Shown here: positions 36,293 to 45,670 of the stretch, one piece after another
Layout: each line of letters opens with the position of its first letter
Position numbering within the stretch: the first letter of the stretch is position 1
NCBI GenBank assembly: GCA_017792345.1
Contig: CP051228.1
Coordinates: 1,178,001 to 1,242,000 of the forward strand
Direction of reading: 5' to 3'
Source: Mesoflavibacter sp.
GTDB taxonomy: Bacteria > Pseudomonadota > Alphaproteobacteria > UBA8366 > Aestuariispiraceae
Length of the DNA: 64,000 nucleotides
Translations under genes and position numbers: made by a program
Notes under the pieces: model-generated
Seen by the model: the letters and a program-made list of their open reading frames with translations, nothing else
Told to the model about the DNA's origin: nothing
The model's database searches: none

Positions 36293-37282
36293 CTAACCCA
36301 GCGTGATCCCACCAAGGGCCAGGGCCGCCGTGACCAGCATCCCGGCATGCCGGTTGCCCTTGAAATGCATGATCAGGTTCTTCGGATTGTCGAATTCCAG
36401 GGTCTTGAGCTGCCAGACGAAATGGCCGGCAGCGGCGGCAAGCCCGATCCAGAATAACGGCCCCGCCACGCCGTGCATCCAGGCCGCAACGGCGATCAGC
36501 ACCAGGGTCGCGGCCATGAAGCCGCCGATGATCGGGCGTGTCCGGTCGCCGAATTTCAGCGCCGTCGACTTCACCCCGATCAGGATATCGTCATCCTTGT
36601 CCTGATGGGCGTAGATCGTGTCATAGGACATGGTCCAGCAGAAACCCGCCGCGTAGAGCACCAGGATCTGCGGCGCGATATCCCCCATCAGCAGCGCGCC
36701 CGCGACCAGAACGCCCCAGTTGAAGGCGATGCCCAGAAACGCCTGCGGGAAATAGGTATAGCGCTTCATGAAGGGATAGATCGCGACCACGGCCAGCGAG
36801 GCGATGGCGACGATGATCGCTTCCCAGGTGAACTGGGTCAGGACCGCCAGACCGACCAGGCATTGCAGCGCGATGAAGGCCAGCGCCTGTTTCACGCTGA
36901 CCTGGCCGGAGGGGATCGGCCGCGTCGCGGTGCGCGCGACCTTGCCGTCGATATCCCGGTCGGTGATGTCGTTCCAGGTACAGCCCGCCCCGCGCATCGC
37001 CGTCGCGCCGATGCCGAACAGCACGCCGTACCAGATCAGCATCCAGACCGGTTCGCCCGATCCATGCCCCGCCATGGCGACGCCCCACCAGCAGGGCAGC
37101 AGCAACAGCCAGGTGCCGATCGGCCGGTCCCAGCGGGCGAGGCGCGCATAGGGCCGGACCGGGCCGGGCAGCCAGCGGTCGACCCAATTGCCGGCGATGA
37201 TGTCGCTGCGGTCCCGGCGCGCCGGGTCGCCGTCTGTGGGGCTGTCTGAGGGGCTGTCTGAGGGGCTGTTTGCAGGGGTCAT
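36293..37282 (-). CDS. ubiA: 4-hydroxybenzoate polyprenyltransferase
   Basis: A 329-residue polytopic inner-membrane enzyme that joins the polyprenyl tail to 4-hydroxybenzoate in ubiquinone synthesis. The first aspartate-rich motif is WNDITDRDIDGKV (about 118-130), and the second is YDTIYAHQDKDDD (about 236-248). Multiple transmembrane helices surround them. LARWDRPIGTWLLLLPCWWG begins the core. The N-terminal 25 residues carry repeated Ser-Pro-Ser-Asp units from a short DNA tandem repeat. The ATG at 37282 is divergent from rsmE with 50 bp between starts. Confidence 0.95.
   Translation of the reverse strand: MTPANSPSDSPSDSPTDGDPARRDRSDIIAGNWVDRWLPGPVRPYARLARWDRPIGTWLLLLPCWWGVAMAGHGSGEPVWMLIWYGVLFGIGATAMRGAGCTWNDITDRDIDGKVARTATRPIPSGQVSVKQALAFIALQCLVGLAVLTQFTWEAIIVAIASLAVVAIYPFMKRYTYFPQAFLGIAFNWGVLVAGALLMGDIAPQILVLYAAGFCWTMSYDTIYAHQDKDDDILIGVKSTALKFGDRTRPIIGGFMAATLVLIAVAAWMHGVAGPLFWIGLAAAAGHFVWQLKTLEFDNPKNLIMHFKGNRHAGMLVTAALALGGITLG
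37237..37270. repeat. 12-bp tandem repeat in the ubiA 5' end
   Basis: The unit GGGGCTGTCTGA is repeated about three times with small changes, giving serine-proline-aspartate repeats in the UbiA N-terminus. Repeat number may vary between strains because the tail is outside the enzyme core. Confidence 0.65.
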
Positions 37283-37332
37283 TGTCCACCGCTTCCTTGA
37301 ACTCGGATGCGAAGCCGAGAATAGTGTCCGGC

Positions 37333-38082
37333 ATGGCCACCGCAACCCGTCTTTTCGTCGCGCAGGACCTGACCGAGGGCAGCCCGGTTCAGGCAACTCA
37401 GGACCAGGCACATTACCTGGGCCGCGTATTACGCCTGACCGAGGGCGCGCGGCTGATCCTGTTCAACGGCCGCGACGGCGAGTGGTCCGGCGAACTGACC
37501 GCCATCGGCAAGTCGAAGGCGGAGATCACCCTGCTGGAGCGCCGCCGCGTCCAGGCCGCCTCGCCGGATGTCTGGCTGGCCTTCGCGCCGGTCAAGAAGA
37601 CCCAGACCGACTTCATCGTCCAGAAGGCGACGGAGCTGGGGGTGTCCCGCCTGATCCCCTTGATCACCGAGCGCACCCAGGCGGAACGGGTAAAGACCGA
37701 CCGCCTGCAGGCGACCGCCGTCGAAGCGGCCGAACAGAGCGAGCGCCTGGACGTGCCGGAAGTGACCGAACCGGTCAAACTGACCGACCTGATCCGCGAC
37801 TGGCCCGACGGCCGCGCACTTTTTTTATGCGCCGAGGCGGGGGAGGCAACGCCGCTCGCCGCCGCCGCGAGCGCGGAAACCCGCGGTTCTGTCGCATTTG
37901 TGACCGGACCCGAGGGCGGTTTTTCCGTGGCGGAACTTGACTTCATGCGTCGCTCGCCTTTAGTCCAGGCCGTCGGTCTCGGCCCGAGAATCCTGCGGGC
38001 GGAGACGGCGGCAGTGGCGGCCCTGGCCGTCTGGCAGGCCGTTGTGGGGGATGGGTCATACCGCCCCGAACCACGCGGGTGA
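37333..38082 (+). CDS. rsmE: 16S rRNA (uracil-1498-N3)-methyltransferase
   Basis: A 249-residue SPOUT-class methyltransferase that modifies U1498 in 16S rRNA. An N-terminal PUA-like region contains QAHYLGRVLRLTEGARLILFNG (split: HYLGRVLRLTEG, LILFNG). The trefoil-knot SAM site is in the last 60 residues: FVTGPEGGFSVAELDFM, then VGLGPRILRAETAAVAAL. These are diagnostic of RsmE. The ATG at 37333 begins the family-typical sequence; upstream in-frame starts would overlap the ubiA 5' end. It precedes gshA by 49 bp on the same strand. Confidence 0.93.
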   Translation: MATATRLFVAQDLTEGSPVQATQDQAHYLGRVLRLTEGARLILFNGRDGEWSGELTAIGKSKAEITLLERRRVQAASPDVWLAFAPVKKTQTDFIVQKATELGVSRLIPLITERTQAERVKTDRLQATAVEAAEQSERLDVPEVTEPVKLTDLIRDWPDGRALFLCAEAGEATPLAAAASAETRGSVAFVTGPEGGFSVAELDFMRRSPLVQAVGLGPRILRAETAAVAALAVWQAVVGDGSYRPEPRG

Positions 38083-38131
38083 TCGAAGCTCAAGGCCCGG
38101 GAATAAGGGCCGCCATTGTGAGGAACGTTAG

Positions 38132-39502
38132 ATGTCGTCCCCCGCCGCCCTCGACGAAACCGTCATCGATTCCAAGGATCAGTTGATCGCCTATATCGCG
38201 TCCGGCGAGAAGCCGCGCGACAAGTGGCGCATCGGGACGGAACACGAAAAGTTCCTGTATTGCGCCGACACGCTGCGCCCGCTGGCCTATGACGGGACGC
38301 CCGGCGTGAAAGGCCTGCTGGAAAGCCTGGCCGGCCCGGATTGGGAACCGGTCCTGGAAAAGGGCAACATCATCGCGCTGAAGGGCCGCGACGGCGCGTC
38401 GGTGACGCTGGAACCGGGGGGTCAGCTGGAACTGTCCGGCGCGGCGCTGGAAAACATCCACCAGACCTGCAGCGAGGTGCACCGTCACCTGCACCAGGTC
38501 GTCGAGGCCTGTAACGAGGTCGGCGCCGGCACGGTCGGCCTCGGCTTCAACCCGATCTGGAAGCGCGGGGACATCCATTGGATGCCCAAGGGCCGCTATA
38601 AGATCATGAAGGAATACATGCCCAAGAAGGGCAATCTGGGCCTAGACATGATGTGTCGGACCTGCACGGTTCAGGTCAATCTGGACTTCGCAACCGAAGC
38701 CGACATGATCGAAAAGATGCGCATTTCGCTGGCGCTGCAGCCGATGGCGACGGCGCTGTTCGCGAATTCGCCCTTCACCGAGGGCAAGCCCAACGGCTTC
38801 CTGTCCTATCGCAGCCATGTCTGGACCGATACCGATCCCGACCGCTGCGGCATGCTGCCCTTCGTCTTCGAAGACGGGTTCGGCTATGAGCGCTGGGTCG
38901 ACTATCTGCTCGATGTGCCGATGTATTTCGTCTACCGCGACGGCGTCTATCACGACGTGTCGGGCAAGAGCTTCCGCGATTACATGGCGGGCAAGCTGGA
39001 AGGTTTCGAAGGCAAGAAGCCGACCATGACCGACTGGTCCGACCATATGACCACCGCCTTCCCGGAAGTGCGGCTGAAGAAATTCATCGAAATGCGCGGC
39101 GCCGACGGCGGGCCTTGGGGCAATCTTTGCGCCCTGCCGTCGCTGTGGGTCGGGCTGCTGTATGACGCGCAGGCGCAGTCGGAAGCCGCGGCGCTGATCG
39201 CCGATTGGAGCATCGACGAGATTTCGGCAATGCGCGACGGCGTGCCGAAAACCGCCCTGAAGACGCCGTTCCGCGACGGCACGGTGCTGGACGTCGCGCG
39301 CGAGGCCCTGAAGATCTGCCGCGGCGGCCTGGAACGCCGGGCGCGGTTGAGCCCGACCTCCGGCCTGGACGAGACCCAGTATATCAAGCCGCTGGAATCC
39401 ATCGTCGAGTCGGGCAAGACCCTGGCCGAGGATCTGCTGGAAGCCTATGAGACGCGCTGGGGCGGCAAGATCGATCCGATTTATGAAGAGTGCAAATACT
39501 GA
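38132..39502 (+). CDS. gshA: Glutamate-cysteine ligase, plant/alphaproteobacterial type
   Basis: A 456-residue ATP-dependent ligase making gamma-glutamylcysteine, the first step of glutathione synthesis. The WRIGTEHEKFLY segment (about 31-42) is the metal/ATP-binding start of the GCS2 fold. LEPGGQLELSGA (about 90-101), then KGRYKIMKEYMPKKGNLGLDMM and RTCTVQVNLDF are characteristic of the plant-type enzyme found in Alphaproteobacteria. The product supports the glutathione-dependent formaldehyde pathway elsewhere in this window. GAGGA lies before the ATG. Confidence 0.95.
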   Translation: MSSPAALDETVIDSKDQLIAYIASGEKPRDKWRIGTEHEKFLYCADTLRPLAYDGTPGVKGLLESLAGPDWEPVLEKGNIIALKGRDGASVTLEPGGQLELSGAALENIHQTCSEVHRHLHQVVEACNEVGAGTVGLGFNPIWKRGDIHWMPKGRYKIMKEYMPKKGNLGLDMMCRTCTVQVNLDFATEADMIEKMRISLALQPMATALFANSPFTEGKPNGFLSYRSHVWTDTDPDRCGMLPFVFEDGFGYERWVDYLLDVPMYFVYRDGVYHDVSGKSFRDYMAGKLEGFEGKKPTMTDWSDHMTTAFPEVRLKKFIEMRGADGGPWGNLCALPSLWVGLLYDAQAQSEAAALIADWSIDEISAMRDGVPKTALKTPFRDGTVLDVAREALKICRGGLERRARLSPTSGLDETQYIKPLESIVESGKTLAEDLLEAYETRWGGKIDPIYEECKY

Positions 39503-39591
39503 TCCGGACGATTGATCCCCATTCGTTAACCCGTACGGAAAGGTTTTGTCTCTACAGTCCCCGCCGGGACACGGTCTAGAATTGGGATCAT

Positions 39592-40095
39592 ATGGGACGG
39601 ACCATCCAACCGGGGTTTGAGTTTGGCACCGCATTCCTGTCGGATTGCGGTGACGATATTCGCGAAATCTACCACTACTGGAATGACCGGCGCGGCTCCC
39701 GGCGAAGCCCGTCCCGGTCGGATATCGATCCCCTGGACTTTCACAGACTGCTTCCGGGCATCACCCTTCTGGCCGTCGTTTCCACCGACCCGCTGGACCT
39801 TCTCTATAAGGTGGTCGGCACGCGGGAAGTCGCCTTTCGCCGGCGCGATCCGACCGGCCTCACGGTGTCCGAGGCGTTTCACGGTCCCAGCCCGGAAAAC
39901 GCTCTGCGGAGCTATGCCGCCGTCATTGAGCGGCACGAACCCCTGTTCCGCCGCGACGCCTTACGCAGCCTGACCGGCAACATGGTGCGGGAAGAAAGGC
40001 TCTTCCTGCCCTTATCGGCTGACGGCGAGACGGTGGATCAAATTCTTCTCTATGCAACGGACCATAGGGAAATCCCCGAATCCTTCGGACTCTAG
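39592..40095 (+). CDS. PAS-domain (PAS_5-like) protein
   Basis: A 167-residue protein with one PAS-like domain of the PAS_5 type common in Rhodospirillales. YHYWNDRRGSRRSPSRSDIDPLDFHRLLP is the distinctive start (about residues 28-56), followed by a LYKVVGTREVAFRRRDPTG core. No output domain is attached, so it may be a small sensor or a structural adaptor. It lies between gshA and the tandem GGDEF/EAL-like genes and shares their direction; a signalling link is possible, but there is no direct evidence. Confidence 0.8.
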   Translation: MGRTIQPGFEFGTAFLSDCGDDIREIYHYWNDRRGSRRSPSRSDIDPLDFHRLLPGITLLAVVSTDPLDLLYKVVGTREVAFRRRDPTGLTVSEAFHGPSPENALRSYAAVIERHEPLFRRDALRSLTGNMVREERLFLPLSADGETVDQILLYATDHREIPESFGL

Positions 40096-40225
40096 GCCCC
40101 GGCATCGTCGATTTTCCGGGACGCGGGATTCTTTTTCCGCATCACGCAGACGCCTAACCGAATATTAACCCCGTGCCCGATACACTTCCCGGACCCGACC
40201 TGTTTGACCGATGGAGTTAAGCGGC

Positions 40226-41638
40226 ATGTGCGCGAAGAAATGTGGCTCTATGACGGAATTTCTGTCCCTTGTAGGGACGGCAGAGGGATCCGAGTCGCTG
40301 AATCTTGGCCAGATCGTCTGCTTGGGGGCCGAGGATCTGAGAGAACGGCTGGGCGATGCGCGGTGGGCAAAGGCGCAAGACCATATCGGCGACACGATCG
40401 AAAAGGCGATCGGGGAGCATTGCGGCGCGCGAGACGCCTATTTCAAATGCCGCGACGCGTCCTTTCTGATCGTTTTCGCATCGCGCAGCGCCGACAAGGC
40501 GGAGCTGGTTTCCGCCGCAATCGCCAATGCCGTGAACAAGATCCTTATGGGAACGGAGGAACTGCGCGCGGTCACGGTGCGCGGCATCAGCCAATCCGGC
40601 CGCAACCTCACCTTGTCGGCGGCCAAGGACCCCCAGGGCATTTTGAACGCCCTGCAAAGCAGGGCGCATAGGGTCTCCATCAGCAACGACGACCATGAAC
40701 CGGCGGCCAACCGGGACCGCCCGGCGGTTTCGACACCCGCCGCCATCTCCTCGGGTGCCGTCTCTCAGGCCGCCGTCTCTCAGGCCGCCGGCCGCGCCGG
40801 CGCCGGCGGAAAGCTGCCGTCCATTCCGAAAGGCAACCGCGCGGAGCTTCTGGCCAAGTTGAGCGTCATCAAGGATGCGCCGGTCGAATTCCGGTTCCTG
40901 CCGATCTGGTTCAACGGCGAACGCAAGATCTGGACGTTCAATTGCGCGCCCATGCGCCCGTCGACAATGGTGGGCGAAACGACATGGAATTACGGGGTTC
41001 TTGGCGCCAATCCGCAGATATCGGAAGTGGTCGACCTGGATATCGCCGCGTTGGAACATGGCCTGATCGAACTTACAGATCATTTGGTTGCCGGGCGCGA
41101 ATGCCAGTTGGTGCCAAACTTCCATTTCGAGACACTGACGAACTATCGCGGCCGGAACGAAATTTCGTCCTTGCTGAGCGCACTGCCGCAACGCCTCCGC
41201 CAGAGCATCCTTCCCAATGTGATGTATGTGCCGCAAGGGGTTCCGGATGGGCGACTGACGGACATCACCGGTCACCTGAAGCCCTTCTGCAAGGAAATCG
41301 GGGCAATCATCGTGCCCAGCAAGCTGGAAGGGGACGTCGTCCGTTCATTGACCCGCCTCAAGTCCTGCGGCTTCAATGGCATCTTCGTCAGGGCCAACCA
41401 GACGATCACCCGCAATCACATGGATTGGATCCTGCATGTGATCGACAAGATCAATGCGATCGGCGGCGTCTCGGGCGTCACCGCCATTCCGGACGACGAG
41501 CATATGTTCAAGCTGGCTTACAGCGCCGCAAAGGTTTGCGCCGGCCAATCCCTCGGCGGACCGTTCGAAACCATGCCGGCACCGTTCGAATTCGATGCCA
41601 GAAAGCTAGAAAAGACTGATCTTGCCGCCATCGCATAG
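40226..41638 (+). CDS. Tandem paralogue A: degenerate GGDEF-EAL-like protein
   Basis: A 470-residue soluble protein. In the first 100 residues, GQIVCLGAEDLRERLG and the CRDASFLIVF strand-loop-strand (75-84) can be laid over a GGDEF domain, with RDASF (76-80) in the place of the GGDEF signature. A linker (about 150-205) with a repeated SQAAV unit leads to a region (about 220-455) that resembles an EAL domain. In it, FRFLPIWFNGERKIWTFN, LDIAALEHGLIELTDHLVAG and a final GGPFETMPAPF fall in EAL-like order. The catalytic EAL, second Glu and DDFG residues are missing, so activity is unlikely. The start at 40226 has GGAG nine bases upstream. Assignment is an inference. Confidence 0.55.
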   Translation: MCAKKCGSMTEFLSLVGTAEGSESLNLGQIVCLGAEDLRERLGDARWAKAQDHIGDTIEKAIGEHCGARDAYFKCRDASFLIVFASRSADKAELVSAAIANAVNKILMGTEELRAVTVRGISQSGRNLTLSAAKDPQGILNALQSRAHRVSISNDDHEPAANRDRPAVSTPAAISSGAVSQAAVSQAAGRAGAGGKLPSIPKGNRAELLAKLSVIKDAPVEFRFLPIWFNGERKIWTFNCAPMRPSTMVGETTWNYGVLGANPQISEVVDLDIAALEHGLIELTDHLVAGRECQLVPNFHFETLTNYRGRNEISSLLSALPQRLRQSILPNVMYVPQGVPDGRLTDITGHLKPFCKEIGAIIVPSKLEGDVVRSLTRLKSCGFNGIFVRANQTITRNHMDWILHVIDKINAIGGVSGVTAIPDDEHMFKLAYSAAKVCAGQSLGGPFETMPAPFEFDARKLEKTDLAAIA

Positions 41639-41680
41639 TCACCACCGCACAGTCCGGCAGTCAGGTAGAAGTTTGCAGAC

Positions 41681-43027
41681 ATGGCCCCTCAGAAACTAGA
41701 CGGTATGGATAAGATCCTGGGCGCGGTGTCGTCGCGCTCCGGGGAATCGGATTTCAATCTCGGACAGATCATTTGTATCGGGATCGACGACCTGAAAGCG
41801 CGCCTGGGGGAGGAACGCTGGAACCATTCCCAGGCCCTGGTTTCGCAATTGATCGAGAAGGCCGTTCAGCGCTATTGCGGCCCGAAGGACATGTATTGCC
41901 GCTGCCGCGACGCGTCCTTTCTGATCATATTCGACACGTCGGAAGAACTCGAAGCCCGAACCGCCGCAACCAATATCGCCGGTTTCGTCAACCGGTCGCT
42001 GTTCGGGTCCAGCGACACGCAGGGCCTCAGCGTGAAGAGTGTCGTCCATCCCTGCCGGGCCCAAACCGCTTCCGCGCCCTCCGCCGACGACACGCCCGCG
42101 GCTTTCCTGAACGCCTTGGAAGAGCGCGTCACCGAGGTCAAAAGGAAACCGCCGAGTGAGACGGCTGCGGCGCCTGTGGACGCTGCGCCATCCGGCAAGG
42201 CCGCCCCGAAGGAATCCCAGAAATTCGAAAGCCGACGCAACGAACTTCTGGATAAGCTGGGCGCCGTTCAGGGTGGCGAGATCGAATTTTGCTTTGTACC
42301 GCTCTGGCGCATCGGTGAGCCCAGCGTCGGGTCCTTCGTATGCCTGCCGACCCGCAGTGCGCCGCTGTCGGACCGCCCCGACTGGGGATATGACGTGCTG
42401 GGTGCCGATCCGGATGTCACGCGGATCGTGGAACTGGACATCGCGGCGCTTGAGCGCGGATTGTTGGAAATGACGGAGCATTTGCTGAGCGGCCGGGAAT
42501 GCAACTTTGCCGCCAGCTTTCATTTCGAAACCCTGGCCAACCGCAAGGGGCAGGAGGAAATCTTCGCGCTGTTGAAGGAACTGCCGCACCATATCCTGGC
42601 CCGGCTGCACGCCGTGGTAACGGATATTCCGGAAGGCGTGCCAGATACCCGCCTGTCGCTTCTGACCTCGCCGCTGCGGAACCATTGCCGAAAACTAAGC
42701 GCGGTCCTGCCGATGACCGGCATTCGTGTTCAGCCACAGAACGTGTTGGCCAAACTGCGCAAGGCGGGATTCTCCGGCATTTTCCTGAAGCTGACGTCGG
42801 AATCCAAACAAGACGTGGAAAGCGCCATCTGCTTCGGCGAGGCGGCAAGCAAGACCGGCGTCGAAGCCGGCGTCACCCACATCATGGACGAGGACATCCT
42901 GATCAAGCTGGCCTACAGCACCCTGCAATGGTGCTCGGGAACCGCGATCGGCGGCCCCTATGCCAAAATGCCCGCGCCCTTCCGTTTCGACGCGAGCAAT
43001 CTGGAGAGCCATGAGGCGGACGACTGA
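41681..43027 (+). CDS. Tandem paralogue B: degenerate GGDEF-EAL-like protein
   Basis: A 448-residue protein and clear paralogue of the gene 42 bp upstream. Shared blocks include NLGQI at 26-30, CRDASFLIIF with RDASF again at exactly 76-80, LDIAALERGLLEMTEHLLSGRECNF, FHFETLAN and a final GGPYAKMPAPFRFDA. Overall layout is the same: a GGDEF-like N-terminal part, an Ala/Pro/Lys linker, and an EAL-like C-terminal part without the catalytic residues. The pair most likely arose by tandem duplication. If the fold is right, they could bind c-di-GMP or act as partners rather than enzymes. No membrane segment or signal peptide is visible. Confidence 0.55.
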   Translation: MAPQKLDGMDKILGAVSSRSGESDFNLGQIICIGIDDLKARLGEERWNHSQALVSQLIEKAVQRYCGPKDMYCRCRDASFLIIFDTSEELEARTAATNIAGFVNRSLFGSSDTQGLSVKSVVHPCRAQTASAPSADDTPAAFLNALEERVTEVKRKPPSETAAAPVDAAPSGKAAPKESQKFESRRNELLDKLGAVQGGEIEFCFVPLWRIGEPSVGSFVCLPTRSAPLSDRPDWGYDVLGADPDVTRIVELDIAALERGLLEMTEHLLSGRECNFAASFHFETLANRKGQEEIFALLKELPHHILARLHAVVTDIPEGVPDTRLSLLTSPLRNHCRKLSAVLPMTGIRVQPQNVLAKLRKAGFSGIFLKLTSESKQDVESAICFGEAASKTGVEAGVTHIMDEDILIKLAYSTLQWCSGTAIGGPYAKMPAPFRFDASNLESHEADD

Positions 43028-43036
43028 CCGCCCGCC

Positions 43037-43735
43037 CTATCCTTCCAGCAGGTCCGCCAGATCCTTCGGCTTCGCAATCATCGCGTCGTGGCCGCAGGCG
43101 ATCTCATGGATCGGCCAGCCCAGATCCTTCGCCCGTTCGCGGTGGGCCGCCAGTGACGAATAGACCGGTGCCGTCGCCATGATATAGGCGACGTCCAGCC
43201 CGGCCCCCGGGTCGCCGTCGAAGTCGATCGCCGTCTCATAGGTGCGCAGCGGATGCGGCGTCAGATGCCGGTCGATGAATTCCACCTGCTTCGCGTCGGA
43301 AACACCGAAAGCGGCGGCCGGCGGACAGGGCAGGCAGGGCACGCCGACATGGTCGATCACACCGGCCCGGCGTTCGGCCCAGACCTTGGGCGGCACCGTC
43401 TCGCACGGCGCGACGCCGCTTTGCGGCACCATGGCGTCCAGATAGATCAGCTTCGCGATCCGGTCCGGCACGCGCGCCGCGGCGCCGGTGATGACATTGC
43501 CGCCGAAGGAATGACCGACCAGAACGGTGTCGGTCATGTTTTCCGCCTCCAGATGGGCGACCAATTCGTCGACCCAGGTCTGAAGCGTGAGCTCCGGCGA
43601 CAGGAAATGCGCATTCTCGCCCAGGCCCGACAGGACCGGCCGCGACACGCGATGCCCGCGTTCCCGCAGCAGCGGCGTGACAAAATCCCAACACCAGGCG
43701 CCATGCCAGGCGCCGTGCAACAAGGTGAAATTCAT
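43037..43735 (-). CDS. Alpha/beta-hydrolase (salicylate esterase/hydroxynitrile lyase-like)
   Basis: A 232-residue alpha/beta-hydrolase. FTLLHGAWHGAWCWDFV (about 3-19) is the oxyanion-hole segment typical of the HNL/methylesterase-like branch. The nucleophile elbow VGHSFGGNVITGAA is at about 72-85, and HEIACGHDAMIAKPKDLADLL near the C-terminus has the catalytic histidine. Such enzymes act on small esters or similar substrates; no specific one can be named. It converges on the tandem signalling genes with only 9 bp between stops. Confidence 0.84.
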   Translation of the reverse strand: MNFTLLHGAWHGAWCWDFVTPLLRERGHRVSRPVLSGLGENAHFLSPELTLQTWVDELVAHLEAENMTDTVLVGHSFGGNVITGAAARVPDRIAKLIYLDAMVPQSGVAPCETVPPKVWAERRAGVIDHVGVPCLPCPPAAAFGVSDAKQVEFIDRHLTPHPLRTYETAIDFDGDPGAGLDVAYIMATAPVYSSLAAHRERAKDLGWPIHEIACGHDAMIAKPKDLADLLEG

Positions 43736-43899
43736 GCTGATCCAAACCTCCCGAACGGATTTTTATTCTTGTCTTGAACAAAGCCTACCCCCGCGCCCCG
43801 GCCGACCTTATGGCGGCACGGTCCGATGACACGACGATGACATAGTAACGGCGATTCCGGGCTGTGCCAGCGCTGCGAAACGACGCGGGCCGGGCATCC

Positions 43900-45252
43900 C
43901 TATTCGGACAGCCGCACAAGCTCCATCCGGGCGATGCAGGAATTGCCGCTGGGCGCGGAGATGCTGCCCCAGCCGCTGCCGTCGCCGACATTCAGGACCG
44001 TGCGGCGGCGCGGATAATAGCCCCAGCTGCCGATATAGGTTTCGACCGTGGCCGAACCGCCGTCCGAAATCTGGATCTTCAAATCCGCCCGGCCGCCTTT
44101 TTCGGAGCGCATGTCGCCCTTGAACCGGCCGTTGCGGATCGACAGGTCCTGGCTGCCGGATTCCCCGGCCCGGCACCAATCCGAATGCGCGAAGCCGGAT
44201 TCGACCTCCCAGGTGAACCGCCAGGTCCCGTCATAGGGATGGGAGGGCGCGGTCACCGGCGCCGGTGGGGCAGCGGGTGCGGCGGGGGCCGCGGGGGCCT
44301 GACCCAGCGCCGCGATCTTGGCGCTGGCCAGCGGCGCGTAGAGACCGTCCGGAAAGGCCTGCAGATAGCTTTCCAGCTGAACCTTGTCGCCGCTATCCGC
44401 GACCGAGTTCCAGAAGGCGATTTCGGCGCTGCGGTCCGGTTCGGCGGAAACGGCAGGCGCGGCGGCGGCCACAACGGGCGGCGCGGGTTCGGCCGGCGGG
44501 AAGAAATAGAAATCCCCGGTCAGGGACGAGCTTTCCCAGGGCACCTGCCGGTTGCCGGTCCGTTCCATGACCGAAATGCGGACCTGTTTGAAGACCTGCT
44601 CCACCGGCAGGCCGGGCGTGCGCAGGGTCCGCGCCAGGGCGGCGGTATAGGGGCTGTTGCGGTCCGTCCCGTCCGCCGCCACCTCTCCCGGCGCGGTGGA
44701 ATAGGCCAGCAGGGTGCCATAAGGGGCATCGACCCGCGCCAGGCCGCGCGTGCCCGAGCGGCTCACCGCCGGGAAGGGATTGTTGCGGCAGGCATCCAGC
44801 ACGACGAGGTTCAGCCGGTTCCCGGCGCTTTCCAGGCTGCGCATCACCGTATCGATTTTCAGCGATTGGATTTCCAGATCCAGCGCGTCCTGAATATCGG
44901 CATCGACGGGGATCAGATAGTTCTCGCCCTCCGCCTGGACCGCGTGGCCGGCGTAATAGACCATGCCCACCGTGTCGGGGCCGGACGCGGCCAGCCGCCG
45001 CGCGAAATGAACCACCGCGCGCTGCATGTCGCGATAGCCCAGATCGGACGCCTGCGTGACGTCGAATCCCGCCTCGGTCAGCGACCGCGCCATCAACCCG
45101 GCATCGTTGACCGGATTGGCCAGCGGCCCGATCGCGTAATCCGAATTGCCGATCACCAGGGCCAGACGGTCCTCCGCCCGGGCTGTGCCGCCGCCCATCG
45201 CGCCGACCGAAAAGACCGCCACAAACGCCAGTATCGTCAGAACCGTCCGCAC
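43900..45252 (-). CDS. Exported caspase-family (C14) protein
   Basis: A 450-residue protein from a GTG at 45252 that follows a GGGGGAG site. It begins with a signal peptide (about residues 1-26, ending ARAED). The caspase fold follows: LALVIGNSDYAIGPLANPVNDA (split at LANPVNDA), the catalytic histidine in VYYAGHAVQ (His103) and the catalytic cysteine in LVVLDACRNN (Cys155). After a Pro/Ala-rich linker (about 335-355), a C-terminal domain of about 100 residues looks beta-rich. The fold points to an Arg/Lys-directed cysteine protease, located in the periplasm. A longer TTG start lacks a ribosome site. Confidence 0.87.
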   Translation of the reverse strand: MRTVLTILAFVAVFSVGAMGGGTARAEDRLALVIGNSDYAIGPLANPVNDAGLMARSLTEAGFDVTQASDLGYRDMQRAVVHFARRLAASGPDTVGMVYYAGHAVQAEGENYLIPVDADIQDALDLEIQSLKIDTVMRSLESAGNRLNLVVLDACRNNPFPAVSRSGTRGLARVDAPYGTLLAYSTAPGEVAADGTDRNSPYTAALARTLRTPGLPVEQVFKQVRISVMERTGNRQVPWESSSLTGDFYFFPPAEPAPPVVAAAAPAVSAEPDRSAEIAFWNSVADSGDKVQLESYLQAFPDGLYAPLASAKIAALGQAPAAPAAPAAPPAPVTAPSHPYDGTWRFTWEVESGFAHSDWCRAGESGSQDLSIRNGRFKGDMRSEKGGRADLKIQISDGGSATVETYIGSWGYYPRRRTVLNVGDGSGWGSISAPSGNSCIARMELVRLSE

Positions 45253-45445
45253 CGCTTCTCCCCCGCCGTTTTCGGACCGGAAAAGTCTATGGAAGAACCG
45301 GGGACGCTTCAACCGGGGGCGGGACAATCCGACAAATCAAGGTTGTAAACCACAGCCTCTACAGCCCGTTTACCATTCTATATTGCAGTGGAATATGATT
45401 AGATGACCATTGTCGGCCGATGCAGGCAGGGCAGAGGAGGGGGTC

Positions 45446-45670
45446 TTGGGCGCGTTTCTGAAGAGTTTTCTGACGATCAAGGGCGGCGGCATCGATGCAT
45501 TGATCGCGACGGCGCTGTCCTTTGCGATTTATTACTACATCGTTGAAATGAACGGGCTGGCACTGTCCCCGCTGGCGGCGGCCGGGATCGGCGCGGTCAT
45601 CGCCTTTGCCATCCGTCTGGTGCGCCATGCCTTTTTCGACGGCAAGAAAGACGAAGGGAACGGCCAATGA
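45446..45670 (+). CDS. Small membrane protein, divergent from caspase gene
   Basis: A 74-residue protein from a TTG at 45446. AGGAGG lies five bases upstream, a better site than for a longer in-frame TTG at 45410. Two transmembrane helices are predicted, about 15-33 and 39-56, followed by a basic, charged tail (FFDGKKDEGN). Its stop overlaps the next ATG by 4 bp, so it is coupled to the downstream lipoprotein. I do not recognise a family. Its divergence from the exported caspase gene across 193 bp suggests a shared envelope-stress function. Confidence 0.6.
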   Translation: MGAFLKSFLTIKGGGIDALIATALSFAIYYYIVEMNGLALSPLAAAGIGAVIAFAIRLVRHAFFDGKKDEGNGQ

